NCBI GenBank assembly: GCA_900540475.1
Contig: UQGG01000027.1
Coordinates: 1 to 64,000, forward strand
Reading direction: 5' to 3'
Length of the DNA stretch: 64,000 bases
DNA from: an uncultured Robinsoniella sp.
Lineage (GTDB): Bacteria > Bacillota > Clostridia > Lachnospirales > Lachnospiraceae
Below, piece after piece: positions 25,301 through 32,448 of the stretch (its first letter is position 1; each line of letters starts with the position of its first letter). Position numbers and translations under genes: made by a program. A model generated the notes under the pieces. That model was not told the origin of the DNA. It saw only the letters and a program-made list of their open reading frames with translations, and did not search any database.

Positions 25301-27059
25301 TGAAGGAGATACCGGCAGCAGCAAATACATCGAAATTTCACTGCGCGGTTTTAAACCCGCAAGCGGTACCTTGCAAGTCACCCTGGATGACCCTTATCTG
25401 GGCAGACCGGTTGTACAGTATCCCGGAAAGCAGGGGACGACAGAAGCATATGAACCTACCCTGGACGAAATTGCAATTTATCGTCTGGAACGGTCTGTTA
25501 CGGATATATTCTCTCTGGGCAGCCGTACCGGAGATGTAAACGTACTGGAATTACAGTACCGCCACAGAGTCTATATAGACGGGGTAAATGGGGCTGACAG
25601 TAAAAGCGGCGGTGTGCCTGCACAGGCAGTCCGAACCTTGAAAAAAGCCTATGAGTTATTAAAAAATATTGGCGGCGGGTACCTGTATGTGGTTGATACC
25701 GTTACGATTAATGAAAACATCAGTTTAACTGCCACCTCTTATTCAGCGGGGCTGACCGGAATCGATATTATAGGCGGAGGAGTAGATATCAGAAGGTATG
25801 TAGTCCCGGATGGAATGAAGGGCAACAGTGATTACAGCAGTCCGGGAGATCATACGGGAGCATTGTTTAAAGTGGATTCAGGCGGAATCTTCAATCTGCA
25901 GGATATGATCATTGAGGGGCACCGAGATGTAATTTCCATCGGTGATATCTATGAAGATGTGGCGGACTCCACGAAGGCGGCTGCACCTTTGATTACAGCA
26001 GGTGCAGGAAGTGTCCTGAATCTGAATGAAGGTACTATCCTGAGAGACAACGACAATTCCCTGGAGATACCGGACCGGATGGAAGGTGGAGCTGTGGCAA
26101 ACCACGGTACCATGAATTATGACGGTGCCGTACTGCAGAATAACAGCGCAGCCAAGGGTGCAGGCATTTATCAGGATGGCTATTTTACCATCTTGTATGG
26201 AGCGGCAGGACTAGCCGGACAGGAAATCTATCTGACAACTGCCAATACCGGTACAGCGGATAAGCCTGTCTGGGGATCAGACCATGTGATTCATATGCAG
26301 GAATTGTTGAAAACTGCAGATTATCTGGATATCAATGTGGATAACCCGGTCAACGGCAGGGATGTGGCAGTGTACGACATGAGAGATGCTTACGTAAACA
26401 CGGTGGATGAGGAATATTACCATTACCTTTTAGGAACAACCATTACATCGGTCAGCCCGAAACTGTATTTAGTGGAGTCTGAGACCGAGAAAGACACATT
26501 GGAGCTGTATAATTATGAAATTCTGGATATTTCGCTGCCATTAGATGTATTTCTGGTTGCAGTGGAGCATCCCAATAATAGCAGCCCCGAAAATGGAAAC
26601 ATACGAAATGAGACGCTGGAAGCACCGGTTTATACCATTACCAATGGAGGCAGCTATCAGACTAAAATATCGGTGGTTGGTTTCCAAAATGACAACACTT
26701 CGGAGAGCATTGCCTGGGATGAAATGATCCTGGTGAAAAATAAGGCTGACCTAGCCGGACCGGATCTGAATAAAAAGTTATATCTGGCGGTAACAGGGGC
26801 AGACCGGGATGCAGACAATGGATTTGCAGGGCTTGCCGATACACCATTGGCATCCACAGCAGCGGTGCCGGTTACATTTGGCACATTAGAGCCGGGAACG
26901 TCAGGAAGATTTACCTTTACCGGAACTGCGGATACGTCCTTCTTTGAAAAATACAACGATACCGCATTTGGTACGTCCATCGCAGACCCGGAGACTTATA
27001 TCAAAGAAAATGCCAGGGCGAAATACCAGATGATCTACAAATTTGAATTAGTACGTTAA
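16311..27059 (+). CDS. Giant secreted beta-helix surface protein (3582 residues)
   Basis: The start is GTG 16311 behind GGAGGGG, giving a clean signal peptide (about 1-28). An Asn/Asp/Gly-rich repeat linker follows near 300-370. The rest consists of about eight modules. Each starts with a motif like VYLDGTGGSNSNGGTSP, then AVRTF and an alanine-rich helix. Each leads into right-handed beta-helix repeats of the type GGGIY, GGTI, N-N, best seen at about 850-1170 and 2120-2400. Such folds form long rods in adhesins. The last 180 residues are a separate domain resembling the secreted subunits at 27698 and 28700. There is no LPXTG motif or C-terminal membrane anchor, so retention must use partners. 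It heads the + strand surface locus. Confidence 0.9.
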   Translation: MNRKIKRVLAIILCLGVIICSPGITEAADNMPSAEEETVQSAGQGEPSAQGAKREENDTDKITNHDSDQQRQPVIYWDPSAAADGNADGSSEQNPIADFQQVLTEAMELREKLKTEITVYVMSAERISDGGQVSYDGEGIRLVNGTGRAEGDSYIFIVEGGELSLSHMNLSSAPGMENSDLVKVEQGSLIIGDQFTLDGNLFLDAANAGGRNNRPFIQVQNQLGENIKYSINANPNDDQNQIKIIAGASDQEEFQKDLPGHFMLTQNLQEKWQLLQQDAEGGNGIFLTSRQKNLEAQDDGSETDIKKTDGNETNGNGKDGNETDGNQINGNETDVNSTDINKEDINNAEVNNSELNKSNNNANKDSGKAILDGADQTEDAKKTVSSMARAVGSKVVYWNVNEETSSPEGDRPAIPGGSDDNSGIDDQHPVRTWEHARGLLGGDGGTVVVMSPIVIGDEEFSVNGTPITTLNGENKIALTQWDKYPTEIFIIPPGIEFSLSNLEISCKAGIGIRIADSYEGYEGASSLGRLVIGERVSIIGGSIQTELNPDAKGRLSDCTIELTTTDVEGKNYYVYYSGIDDNQEFQYADVIKGPEGSDAANYLGAFTLHSKNTDANWTLRKDTYEDSDGVMENHIELYRKFKYTGVYLNGQKGNDIWFGGNCNWPVKTFAQAKKILFDNWDDIDPQNRVIYICDTVDITGTEEWNFIDDTNTDRSSEAKIACCKTNPEWTMKHKQVPSVLVSVKDGGAFTTSNLVMEYDYAMNGNVMVDVLAGGSYTSQKGTVLKGFNSSYRGTGVRVRGAAGKTTKFTLEDGMITKKALGVSVSGVNKDETIFTMRGGSITDNNRNSETGFGAGVYLSNARLDMTGGTISSNVSSYSSYIGYGGGIYATGGNTVVQMSGGIITKNKASGAYGGSGSSYSGYGSGIYMSGGVLKITGEADISENTESGGYVYGGGVYINSSVEMVMDGGKISNNLSSGNYTSYGGGIYNSGGKLTISGGVIEKNKKFYYGGGICSTNGTFLMTDGTIQDNNGSLGGGIYLSGGSSTSNLRITGGLIQRNQASDGGGIYDASSYLELGTGAVIQENNASSSGGGIYFAGSNTKLEGAEITQNSAPNGGGVYVSGTVHLREGLIADNTATQNGGGVYCGGGNTYFGDQIMVQNNTALLGSSCYSTANAWFLGGTFESGKTGAKDYGIYINVGTTSSSKNYIDPESLTLKDKIFLNTATSKLYLLNEVPVSGVDGKLPVNVNKDIFEVGSVVIAPARQKTINAPGKTYTYAGVEDAEPYVAYFTGGEIPPKTQLGGFSKNIILVGEGVYLDGTGGSNSNGGTSPSDAVRTFDRAKSILKDKIASAKENAEKPNTDSGYDPDGFEPFIYICGKVSVPADGTDQVWNLDYEAPEFVQSETINSEGNIINTNLAQVKRFASFYGIMVQTVDNGNGGFTIGRLLMDGNAGAVDGANNTIESMVYVSPGTELTLENGIIQNNFKIGVYNSGGSVTMRGTAADQSDGALVRSHGSWAVYLEKGGKLTMQDQSGIENSQYVGNNSSNGSLPGLSGSTGGINVKDDVSGVDMYDTSYVKAPGRYGIGIYGRSSISENSMVTLNDSSLIKECSIGVYMSGTNSIIAMHDKSMLLENKDQAIYASSVSGGSRIYMDGEAEIRGNNRSGNGIYLNSITGSSDNLKIDMDDKAAITQTGYAVYNASSYNMIYTDLNMHGDSRISKNTYGVYYGYNSYSTTTEINRPQINMDGNAVIGGNSQEEKNFNQGIYSQRGVSVNLKDNASIGYNGSYGIYFGRYSSSGYYAGPSSISMTGQSSIDNNGNDGIYTGDYISGTTVYANEIEITLEDKAQILNNKGRGIVVSSGSTLTLGDGTAVKGNLSTAIGSAVDCNGKLKLGGKAEVDKEIYIRDVKKPITLFSEPDDQVFQVGCTDNFIKQILVEPDGVLISNADTYLDHFKKTANFPKEKSILAQDPNLVVEGENNVYLAGKGSLTPTLVPGDDSNNGGSIGAPVATFARALEILKTLDTGANIIICNYPVDFGNSNSAKPSGDTWSFDEGQTFTNDKDDTWVPKVMRHEKYTGYMIQMNGSAQLTLENIVIDGNKDKFSTTGGVSGSIIYNSSSVSVVNVNSGAVLQNNRIYSNHGAGIYNYGIVNISGGSILGNEIYSSGYGAGIYNQRTINMTSGHIDDNKMYSMSSNYSGAGVYNTGTFEFSGGTIAGNSMEKMSSTIYGVALYNGGVLNMSGSAAIENNKIDNTGYSGNIYGTVYNVGTMTANGGSIRGNDLLYGGSTNSESYGALGGGLFISGGQVTISGMEIQDNQCRAVRQESASTTYSRGGGIYIQSGTLKFMSGNIQGNKANSGAGIYYRDGSTAKVEISGGVIRDNTPLVTTVKALKQNAGIYINGQNFNLKGGGSTISDRIYLASTSYPVILGGSIYQRNRMYTIDCADSFTKGSIVVKPDNDVILDATGYLRYFNTQKAGYVLEKQAPNLVLKQCIYIDSEHGSDSNDGGNPDKAVAGMTKAKSIGGAGDYIIYTSGPVYVDKEEAWDLPETAWMSRYTGFEITDADKEWPAYTGNMILARDGANLKLGSITIYGRREIDNVIEGDSILKVEAGAVVSMSDNTVLRLNNLPSGGKGGAVYIDQGELAVNGGTIRDVSGYRGSAVYQNGTMRLANTSSISGEVYLTGTGASDTTSRYINADVSYQPEKGTVLSLNMDNPYGGRRVVAYPDSYKPDKDVKSYYNLNAAIMAVYHLENRSGEENILELQQKGVVYINGENGKDTLDGTTPKTAVETLEAAYKLLRKGGEGGVIIVVDKVTVSDEITLQNLSDTTGEHGYYKRGTEEVDALGPVYFQRYAQPDAWESLPGKDKYEIATYTGTMFEISDSGILNVDNLFFDGHSREVVGNPVYASGPVEAEGPIFHVKGKLVIPSGSEIYKNKNIAAGAKSAGVYVDGGVFQAVSVSITDVEAPNGKGSAIYQDGTCILDRDPNIEGTIHLTGSGSEGDTGSSKYIEISLRGFKPASGTLQVTLDDPYLGRPVVQYPGKQGTTEAYEPTLDEIAIYRLERSVTDIFSLGSRTGDVNVLELQYRHRVYIDGVNGADSKSGGVPAQAVRTLKKAYELLKNIGGGYLYVVDTVTINENISLTATSYSAGLTGIDIIGGGVDIRRYVVPDGMKGNSDYSSPGDHTGALFKVDSGGIFNLQDMIIEGHRDVISIGDIYEDVADSTKAAAPLITAGAGSVLNLNEGTILRDNDNSLEIPDRMEGGAVANHGTMNYDGAVLQNNSAAKGAGIYQDGYFTILYGAAGLAGQEIYLTTANTGTADKPVWGSDHVIHMQELLKTADYLDINVDNPVNGRDVAVYDMRDAYVNTVDEEYYHYLLGTTITSVSPKLYLVESETEKDTLELYNYEILDISLPLDVFLVAVEHPNNSSPENGNIRNETLEAPVYTITNGGSYQTKISVVGFQNDNTSESIAWDEMILVKNKADLAGPDLNKKLYLAVTGADRDADNGFAGLADTPLASTAAVPVTFGTLEPGTSGRFTFTGTADTSFFEKYNDTAFGTSIADPETYIKENARAKYQMIYKFELVR
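17235..17400 (+). repeat. Asn/Asp/Gly-rich coding repeat
   Basis: Short degenerate repeats based on GATGGAAATGAAAC encode runs of DGNETNGN-type residues, then NN/E/D-rich sequence. It is a flexible linker between the first and second modules of the giant protein and a likely site of length variation. Confidence 0.75.
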
Positions 27060-27077
27060 CAGATGAAGGAGCACATC

Positions 27078-27599
27078 ATGGAAAAGACAAAGGGAAAATC
27101 AAAGAAATGGTTCATCCTGCTGATCCTCCTTCTTCTGGGAGCGGCAGCAGGCTGGTTCTTATTAAACAGAAATCAGATGGACGATACCAGTAAGTACTGG
27201 TTCGACAAAATGGCTAAGGACGGAACACTGGAAGGAAAGTCTGCCCGGGAGCTGCAGGGAATGCTGGACGGCATTGTACAGGAAGGAATGTTTAACATTT
27301 CCATGAATGTAGAGCCGGTTTTTGAAAATGGAAAAAGCGAAGGCAGCCTGGGCATTGAAAACATAAAGGAAAACAGATATTACTGCCGGGTCATATTGAA
27401 GCTGGATAAGGACGGAAGCGTTCTCTATCAGAGCGACGGCTTAAAACCCGGTCAGTATATTGATAAAATCAAACTGGATCAGGAACTGCCTGCCGGAGAA
27501 TATGAATGTACGGCAGAAGTTCTGGCGACTGATCCGGAAAGCCTGGATGATATCGGTCAGGTAAATGTAAAAGTCAAGATCAAGGTCTTGAACGAATGA
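27078..27599 (+). CDS. Membrane-anchored small Ig-like protein, paralog 1
   Basis: 173 residues. The start is ATG 27078 behind AAGGAG, 18 bp after the giant gene. A basic N-terminus is followed by one transmembrane helix (about 12-30), then an extracytoplasmic beta-rich domain. Shared motifs with the genes at 29549, 30082 and 33407 are EPVFENG, an IEN..NRYY strand, LYQSDGLKPGQYID and LPAGEYECTA. These recall chaperone-like or Ig-like beta sandwiches, but I know no assigned function. Its place between the giant protein and the secreted subunits suggests a role in export, folding or anchoring of the surface structure. Confidence 0.78.
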   Translation: MEKTKGKSKKWFILLILLLLGAAAGWFLLNRNQMDDTSKYWFDKMAKDGTLEGKSARELQGMLDGIVQEGMFNISMNVEPVFENGKSEGSLGIENIKENRYYCRVILKLDKDGSVLYQSDGLKPGQYIDKIKLDQELPAGEYECTAEVLATDPESLDDIGQVNVKVKIKVLNE

Positions 27600-27608
27600 A
27601 AAAGCTTT

Positions 27609-27637
27609 AAAAAAGGTTGCGCCATTTTTCCTTTTTT
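27609..27637 (+). terminator. Possible intercistronic attenuator
   Basis: AAAAAAGG and CCTTTTTT form an A/T-rich stem ending in T residues, between paralog 1 and the secreted subunit gene. It is weak and may cause partial termination. Confidence 0.35.
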
Positions 27638-27697
27638 AAATATAAAAAACAAATTAAGAAAACCAAACAAGAAAACAAAACATTGGAGGAAAAGAAG

Positions 27698-28522
27698 ATG
27701 AGTAGAAAAAACATGACGAAAAAAGTATTAGGAACTTTAACAGCAGCAGCGCTTTGTGTAACGATGACAATCCCGGCTATGGCTGCCGGAACAAGCGGAG
27801 ATGTAGTACCGGTACCGGACGGAACAGATGTATATGCAGGTATTGTAGTGGATGATGAAACTAATACAGATGCACGTATCCGTGTTACGGTACCTACCGT
27901 ATTTGCTTTTGTCGTAAATGGTACTGTGGATGCAGCGAAAAAGGATTTGACACTTTCTTCCACAGACGGAACGATCCTGCTCCCAAATGTAAAGGTCAAT
28001 GTATTAGACCCAACTTCCCCAACCAGCGATTATGAGATTGCAGTAGAACAGGACAGCAAGATGACATTTACCAACTACTCCACCAAGGCAGCAGCAGGCA
28101 ATACAAGAGCAGGAATTGCGGTAAACCTGAAAGGTTCTATCGAGAACAAAGGATCTGACAAAGACCGTAACTACTGGAAACATACTGCAAATGCAAAAGG
28201 ATTTAAAGAGTTCACATTAAGCCTTGAGAATGAAAAATTCAACAAGTCAGCCGGTGCAAATACGCTGGAAATGGCAAATGCCGTAGTACTGGATGCTCCG
28301 GACGTATCCGATCCTGCAAACGTGGACAGTACAACGAAACTTGCGAAGACCGGAGCTGCAAAAGATCTTGCATTTGACGTGGCAGTTGGCGGAACACGTG
28401 GAGAATATAAACAAATCGAACAATCAGCAAAAGTCGGCACGATTGTCTGGACCGTTGGTTACACCGTAGATAATACGGTAACACAGACACCTACCGCTCC
28501 AAGCGGAGATTATTTACAGTAG
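27698..28522 (+). CDS. Secreted surface subunit A
   Basis: 274 residues. The start is ATG 27698 behind TTGGAGG. A signal peptide ends near TIPAMAAG. The mature protein is beta-rich. Diagnostic segments are RVTVPTVFAFVVNGT, LLPNVKVNVLD, SDYEIAVEQDSKM and a C-terminal IVWTV. It is clearly homologous to the protein at 28700. There is no sortase signal or membrane anchor. A non-covalent, WxL-like or fibre-subunit role is possible, but no WxL motif pair is present. Clean ribosome binding and small size suggest the most abundant product of the locus. Confidence 0.75.
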   Translation: MSRKNMTKKVLGTLTAAALCVTMTIPAMAAGTSGDVVPVPDGTDVYAGIVVDDETNTDARIRVTVPTVFAFVVNGTVDAAKKDLTLSSTDGTILLPNVKVNVLDPTSPTSDYEIAVEQDSKMTFTNYSTKAAAGNTRAGIAVNLKGSIENKGSDKDRNYWKHTANAKGFKEFTLSLENEKFNKSAGANTLEMANAVVLDAPDVSDPANVDSTTKLAKTGAAKDLAFDVAVGGTRGEYKQIEQSAKVGTIVWTVGYTVDNTVTQTPTAPSGDYLQ

Positions 28523-28560
28523 GAATCAGAACTAGGAACCAGTAAAAGTGGCATATTTTA

Positions 28561-28585
28561 CGGGGTGCTGAAAGATAGCGCCCCG
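28561..28585 (+). promoter_or_regulatory. Intercistronic GC-rich hairpin
   Basis: CGGGGTGCT pairs with AGCGCCCCG around GAAAGAT, with no T tract. It lies between the two homologous subunit genes in a 177-bp gap otherwise lacking features. It could stabilise the upstream message and give unequal subunit amounts. Confidence 0.5.
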
Positions 28586-28699
28586 CAAATGGAAAAAGTT
28601 TGTTGCAGGCAAATCTTTGCGCTAAGCAATCAGGATGAAAAGATTTTTCTGCAAAAGATTTTTTCCATCAAAATCATTGGAAAGAAGGGAAGAGTGACA

Positions 28700-29497
28700 A
28701 TGAGAAGAAGAAAAAAAACAGAAGCAGCCGCAGTCATATGCCTGATGGCGGGACTTCTCTTTATGGGACAAGAAAAAATCTATGCTGCAGATGACGGTCC
28801 CCGCCAGAATGTGTGGATAGATGTGGTTAAAAAAGATTATAGTCCCAGGATTTCCGTAACGGTACCCACCACCTTTGCCTTTGTGGTAAATGGAACCAGG
28901 GATACGGATAACCGGGTAGAGATATCAGTGGATAAAGGGACTTTGCTGCTTCCAAACGTGGTTGTCAATGTTCTGGATCACAGCAGCGGTACGAGTGATT
29001 ATGAAATTGCTGTTGTGGGTGATTCGAAAATGTATGTGCGTAATTATTCCACGGAAACCGCAGAAAAAGATGGAGATGGGAATGAAAATTATGATCCGTC
29101 ACTGCGTCAGGGGAAGGCGGTACAATTGGAAGCTTATATAGAAAACGGTGAAGGTCTGGCACCGGAACGTGGCTACTGGCGGCCGGCTGCAGAAGACAGT
29201 GCGGTCACTGCAGAGGAAGAAAACCGGAAAAATTACCGCATCAGCCTGGAAGATTCCGCGCATCAGTATGTATTTAAAAAAGAAGACAAAACGGAGAAAA
29301 AAATATGGGCAGATCAGAAGATTGCTCTGGACAAGCCGGATGAATCCGGAGGATATACGGCCTCGGGAACAGCAAAGGATCCGTTTGAGCTGGAACTGAA
29401 ACTGGATGTGGAGATCGGAGGATACCGGGGGCAGTATACCCAGGTGGAGGAATCCGTAAAAGCAGGAAAAATCATATGGCAGGTGGATATTAGATAG
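28700..29497 (+). CDS. Secreted surface subunit B
   Basis: 265 residues. The start is ATG 28700 behind GAAGGGAAGAG; an open frame extends upstream but the signal peptide (cut near KIYAAD) fixes this start. It is homologous to subunit A: ISVTVPTTFAFVVNGT, LLPNVVVNVLD, SDYEIAVVGDSKM, EIGGYRGQYTQVE and the ending IIWQVDIR. The middle is more charged than in subunit A. It is probably a minor or capping version of the same fold. Confidence 0.75.
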   Translation: MRRRKKTEAAAVICLMAGLLFMGQEKIYAADDGPRQNVWIDVVKKDYSPRISVTVPTTFAFVVNGTRDTDNRVEISVDKGTLLLPNVVVNVLDHSSGTSDYEIAVVGDSKMYVRNYSTETAEKDGDGNENYDPSLRQGKAVQLEAYIENGEGLAPERGYWRPAAEDSAVTAEEENRKNYRISLEDSAHQYVFKKEDKTEKKIWADQKIALDKPDESGGYTASGTAKDPFELELKLDVEIGGYRGQYTQVEESVKAGKIIWQVDIR

Positions 29498-29548
29498 AGC
29501 AGACGTAGTGATGATATATGAGTAGAAAGAACAGAAGGAGTTATCTGA

Positions 29549-30085
29549 ATGGAACAGAAAAAAAGGAGCAGAAAATGGATAATAATTCTGGTGATTCTGT
29601 TGATTTGCGCAGGTGTGGCGGGGGGGGTCCTGTACAGTGCCAACCAGAACAGGGGAAAGGATCGGCTTGCCAGAGATGAAGAGGCTCTGGGAGGACTGCT
29701 TCCCGGTAAAAGTCCCTCAGAGATAGCAGATTTACTGAACCAGAAAGTAGAAGAGGGGATGGTGGATATTGGGATCGCTGCAGAACCGGTATTTGAAGAG
29801 GGTGGAAAAAAAGGCAAGCTTGGCATCGAAAATGTTCCAGGGAACCGATACTCTCTGCAGGTGGATTTGCTGCTGGATGAGACGCAGGAAACTCTTTACC
29901 GTTCCGGCTTAATCGACCCAGGTTACTACATCGAGTATGTGGCGCTTAACCGGCAGTTAAAAAACGGGGATTATAAAGCTACGGCAGTATTTACAACCTA
30001 TGCCCTGGATGAAACGGAAGATGAGATTGCCAAAACCAGAGTGAATGTGGTCCTTCATATCAGGGACGGTAAAATATATTCATGA
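29549..30085 (+). CDS. Membrane-anchored small Ig-like protein, paralog 2
   Basis: 178 residues. The start is ATG 29549 behind GAAGGAG. It has a basic N-terminus, a transmembrane helix (about 10-28) and an outside domain with EPVFEEGG, LGIENVPGNRYS, LYRSGLIDPGYYIEYV and LKNGDYKATA. It is most like paralog 1. Its stop overlaps the next start in an ATGA arrangement, so the two are translationally coupled. Confidence 0.78.
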   Translation: MEQKKRSRKWIIILVILLICAGVAGGVLYSANQNRGKDRLARDEEALGGLLPGKSPSEIADLLNQKVEEGMVDIGIAAEPVFEEGGKKGKLGIENVPGNRYSLQVDLLLDETQETLYRSGLIDPGYYIEYVALNRQLKNGDYKATAVFTTYALDETEDEIAKTRVNVVLHIRDGKIYS

Positions 30086-30591
30086 TAAAGAATAAAAGTG
30101 CCTTTAGAAACCGAATATGGGCAGGAATTGCAGGAATCTGTCTGGTGGCGGGCGGATTTTTTATAGGACTTGGAATCAATGCGCGGCTTACCTGGAAGGA
30201 TGATCCAATGGTGCGGGATATTTTGGCAAGAGAGAGACAAGATCCTCATGAAGAGGAGCAGAATCAAATGCTCTTAGAGGCTATGCAGAACGTCACCATT
30301 GAGCAGACCATATATTTTAAAGAAGCTGACGCAAAAGGGGAGATCCGAATTGCAAATACACCAAAAAGCCCGCTATGCATGACCGTAATATTGTTGAATG
30401 ACCAGGATGGAAGCCGGTTATACGAGTCCGGCATGATTGATCCGGGCTATTACATAGAGTCGGTTTATCTGGAAAAAAGGCTGGAGCCAGGAGTATATCC
30501 CTGCACAGTTCTTTTTCAGTTTTATGAACCGGATGGAGATAGATTTGCCGGTGAGACGGCTGAAAAAATAATTGTGATTATAGAGAAGTGA
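30082..30591 (+). CDS. Membrane-anchored small Ig-like protein, paralog 3
   Basis: 169 residues. It begins at the ATGA overlap with paralog 2. One transmembrane helix (about 12-31) is followed by an acidic stretch and the shared beta domain: EIRIANTPKSPLCM, LYESGMIDPGYYIESV, LEPGVYPCTVLFQFY. It lacks the EPVF segment of the other paralogs (TIYFKEAD instead). Coupling with paralog 2 suggests a heteromeric pair. Confidence 0.75.
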   Translation: MIKNKSAFRNRIWAGIAGICLVAGGFFIGLGINARLTWKDDPMVRDILARERQDPHEEEQNQMLLEAMQNVTIEQTIYFKEADAKGEIRIANTPKSPLCMTVILLNDQDGSRLYESGMIDPGYYIESVYLEKRLEPGVYPCTVLFQFYEPDGDRFAGETAEKIIVIIEK

Positions 30592-30601
30592 GGTGGAGTG
30601 A

Positions 30602-31399
30602 TTGAAGAAGCAGATCAGAAAAGCAGCAGCGCTGTTTCTCATTTGTGCAGCAGCAATGATGGGTTCCCAGATGGGAGCAATGGCAAAAGCAGGAACATCC
30701 GGAGATGTGGACCAGTCCCAGATGCTGACACCTGGAAAGAGCAGTACGGATATTGCGGCTGGCGTAACGGTGGATTATATGGGGAAGCTTCGTTTTATTG
30801 TAAAGGATGAGGACACCATGGAGCCGATAAAGGGCGCATCGGTGGAAATTTATGTAGCAGGGTTAGACAGATATGTGCTCTTTGGACAAAGTGATGAAAA
30901 TGGAATATATGAACTGGACGCAGCATACGCAGGAGATGGGGAAGATCCCATGGAGCAATATACAAAAAAGGATGGGAGAATAACATTTTCGGGAAGTGTT
31001 GCGAGATTTGATGAAAACCAGATTCTTTGGAAAGTTTATAAAAAGGATTATCTTCCAAATCCCAAAGAGGGGGAGGTAATGCTTAATGCTGTCACCCTGC
31101 CATACGATGTGAACGTTTACCTTTATCAAGAACCCGAAGAAACGGAAACGAAAAAACCGGATGAGACAGAGACGGAGACCACGAAGAAGCCGGTCGTAAC
31201 CCCGGCGGACCATACCAGACCTTCAACCGGTGAAAGAATACCCAAAACCGGGATACAGCAAATGTTTGCTTTTTGGGGGATCGGTCTGGGGCTCTGCGTA
31301 ATTGCAGGCATTATTATACTGGCTTATCTGATGAAAACGAAAAAAACAGAACGTGCAGAACAGTCTGGGAAAGGCAGCGGGTATAAAAATGAAGAGTAA
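30602..31399 (+). CDS. Cna-like sortase substrate with IPKTG sorting signal
   Basis: 265 residues. The start is TTG 30602 behind GAGGTGGAG. A signal peptide ends near GAMAKAG. The mature start GTSGDV resembles that of subunit A. A prealbumin/Cna-B-like domain follows (about 58-170: LRFIVKDEDTMEPIKGASVEIY, DENGIYEL). A Thr/Glu/Lys-rich stalk leads to IPKTG (about 218-222), a hydrophobic helix and a Lys-rich tail, that is, a cell-wall sorting signal. The sortase gene lies two genes downstream. It is the likely covalent wall anchor of the surface structure. Confidence 0.85.
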   Translation: MKKQIRKAAALFLICAAAMMGSQMGAMAKAGTSGDVDQSQMLTPGKSSTDIAAGVTVDYMGKLRFIVKDEDTMEPIKGASVEIYVAGLDRYVLFGQSDENGIYELDAAYAGDGEDPMEQYTKKDGRITFSGSVARFDENQILWKVYKKDYLPNPKEGEVMLNAVTLPYDVNVYLYQEPEETETKKPDETETETTKKPVVTPADHTRPSTGERIPKTGIQQMFAFWGIGLGLCVIAGIIILAYLMKTKKTERAEQSGKGSGYKNEE

Positions 31400-31613
31400 T
31401 AACAAAATAATGGAAATAGGATATTGCCGCAGGTGTCTAAATGAAACCTATCATTTAAATTTAGAGAAAAAAGATATACTGATTTGTTACTACGTACAGC
31501 GCTGCGCATGTTGTAATCAGGAAAAAAACTTAGTACATAAGGTGCGCAAAATTAAGCTTTGGAAGTTATGGCGCTCCGGAACATTTCGCAAAGCACTGGG
31601 TCAGCAAAGTTAA
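31389..31613 (+). CDS. Small CxxC/CxxC protein in the sortase locus
   Basis: 74 residues. It begins inside the end of the substrate gene and its stop overlaps the sortase start (TAATG), so the three genes are coupled. It has no signal peptide. It contains CRRC and, about 25 residues later, CACC, which could form a zinc ribbon. The C-terminus is basic. Function unknown; it may be a cytoplasmic regulator or a coupling factor for sortase expression. Confidence 0.6.
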   Translation: MKSNNKIMEIGYCRRCLNETYHLNLEKKDILICYYVQRCACCNQEKNLVHKVRKIKLWKLWRSGTFRKALGQQS

Positions 31614-32359
31614 TGGCTGAACAGCGCAGCGCAGTTAAAAACAGAACAGTAAGGATTGTGATGATCTGTTTATTAATAGCGGTTACCGCAGCAGGTTGTT
31701 ATTTTGCGGTGCGTACTTACCGGGAATTAAAGCCTGCAATTATTGCAGAGAACTATTATAAAAAGATAAGAGATAAAATGGCAGACAAGGTTACCGGGGA
31801 ATTGGATACCGGAAAACTGAAAGAGTGGAACCGGGACGGCATTGCCTGGTTGTCCTGCCCGGGAACACCCATTGATTACCCGGTGGTACAGGGGAAAGAC
31901 AATGATTACTATCTCCATCATCTTTCTGACGGTACTCCAAATGAAATTGGAGCGATTTTTTTGGATTATCGGAACAAAGCGGATATCTCTGGAGATATCT
32001 CTGTCATCTATGGACATCATATTACGCTGAATCGCATGTTCTCTCCCTTATCCCAGTATAAGGAGCAGAGTTATTACGACCAATATCCGGACATGGTGTT
32101 GGACACTCCTGACCAGACATATAAAATAGAACTATTTGCAGGAACGATTCTCGATGGTGAAAATGAAAGCTTTCCAATGGATTTTAGAAGGAAAAAAGAA
32201 AAGAAAGAATGGATTAGAAAACGTATGGAGGAATCTACCTTTCAAAGCAAAGTAAAGCCATCGGCCAAGGATCGGATCGTTGTTTTGTGTACGTGTTCTT
32301 ATGAATTCTATAATGCTAGATATGCGGTTTATGGCAGGCTGATTGAAATGGAACGTTGA
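31613..32359 (+). CDS. srtB: Class B sortase
   Basis: 248 residues. I choose ATG 31613, at the TAATG overlap; an open frame extends upstream to 31559. An N-terminal transmembrane helix (about 15-32) is followed by the sortase fold: WLSCPGTPIDYPVVQGKDN, the catalytic His in VIYGHHI, the catalytic Cys in VVLCTCSYE, and the Arg in NARYAVYGRL. The helical N-terminal segment and the TCSYEF signature fit class B. It should join the IPKTG protein, and possibly others, to peptidoglycan. Confidence 0.92.
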   Translation: MAEQRSAVKNRTVRIVMICLLIAVTAAGCYFAVRTYRELKPAIIAENYYKKIRDKMADKVTGELDTGKLKEWNRDGIAWLSCPGTPIDYPVVQGKDNDYYLHHLSDGTPNEIGAIFLDYRNKADISGDISVIYGHHITLNRMFSPLSQYKEQSYYDQYPDMVLDTPDQTYKIELFAGTILDGENESFPMDFRRKKEKKEWIRKRMEESTFQSKVKPSAKDRIVVLCTCSYEFYNARYAVYGRLIEMER

Positions 32360-32448
32360 AATAAATAAAGTAAAATTAAAGTAGAAATACATCAAGGTAA
32401 AATATTATAAATAATTAAAGTAGAAGTAAAGGTGGTTATGAAATAAAA

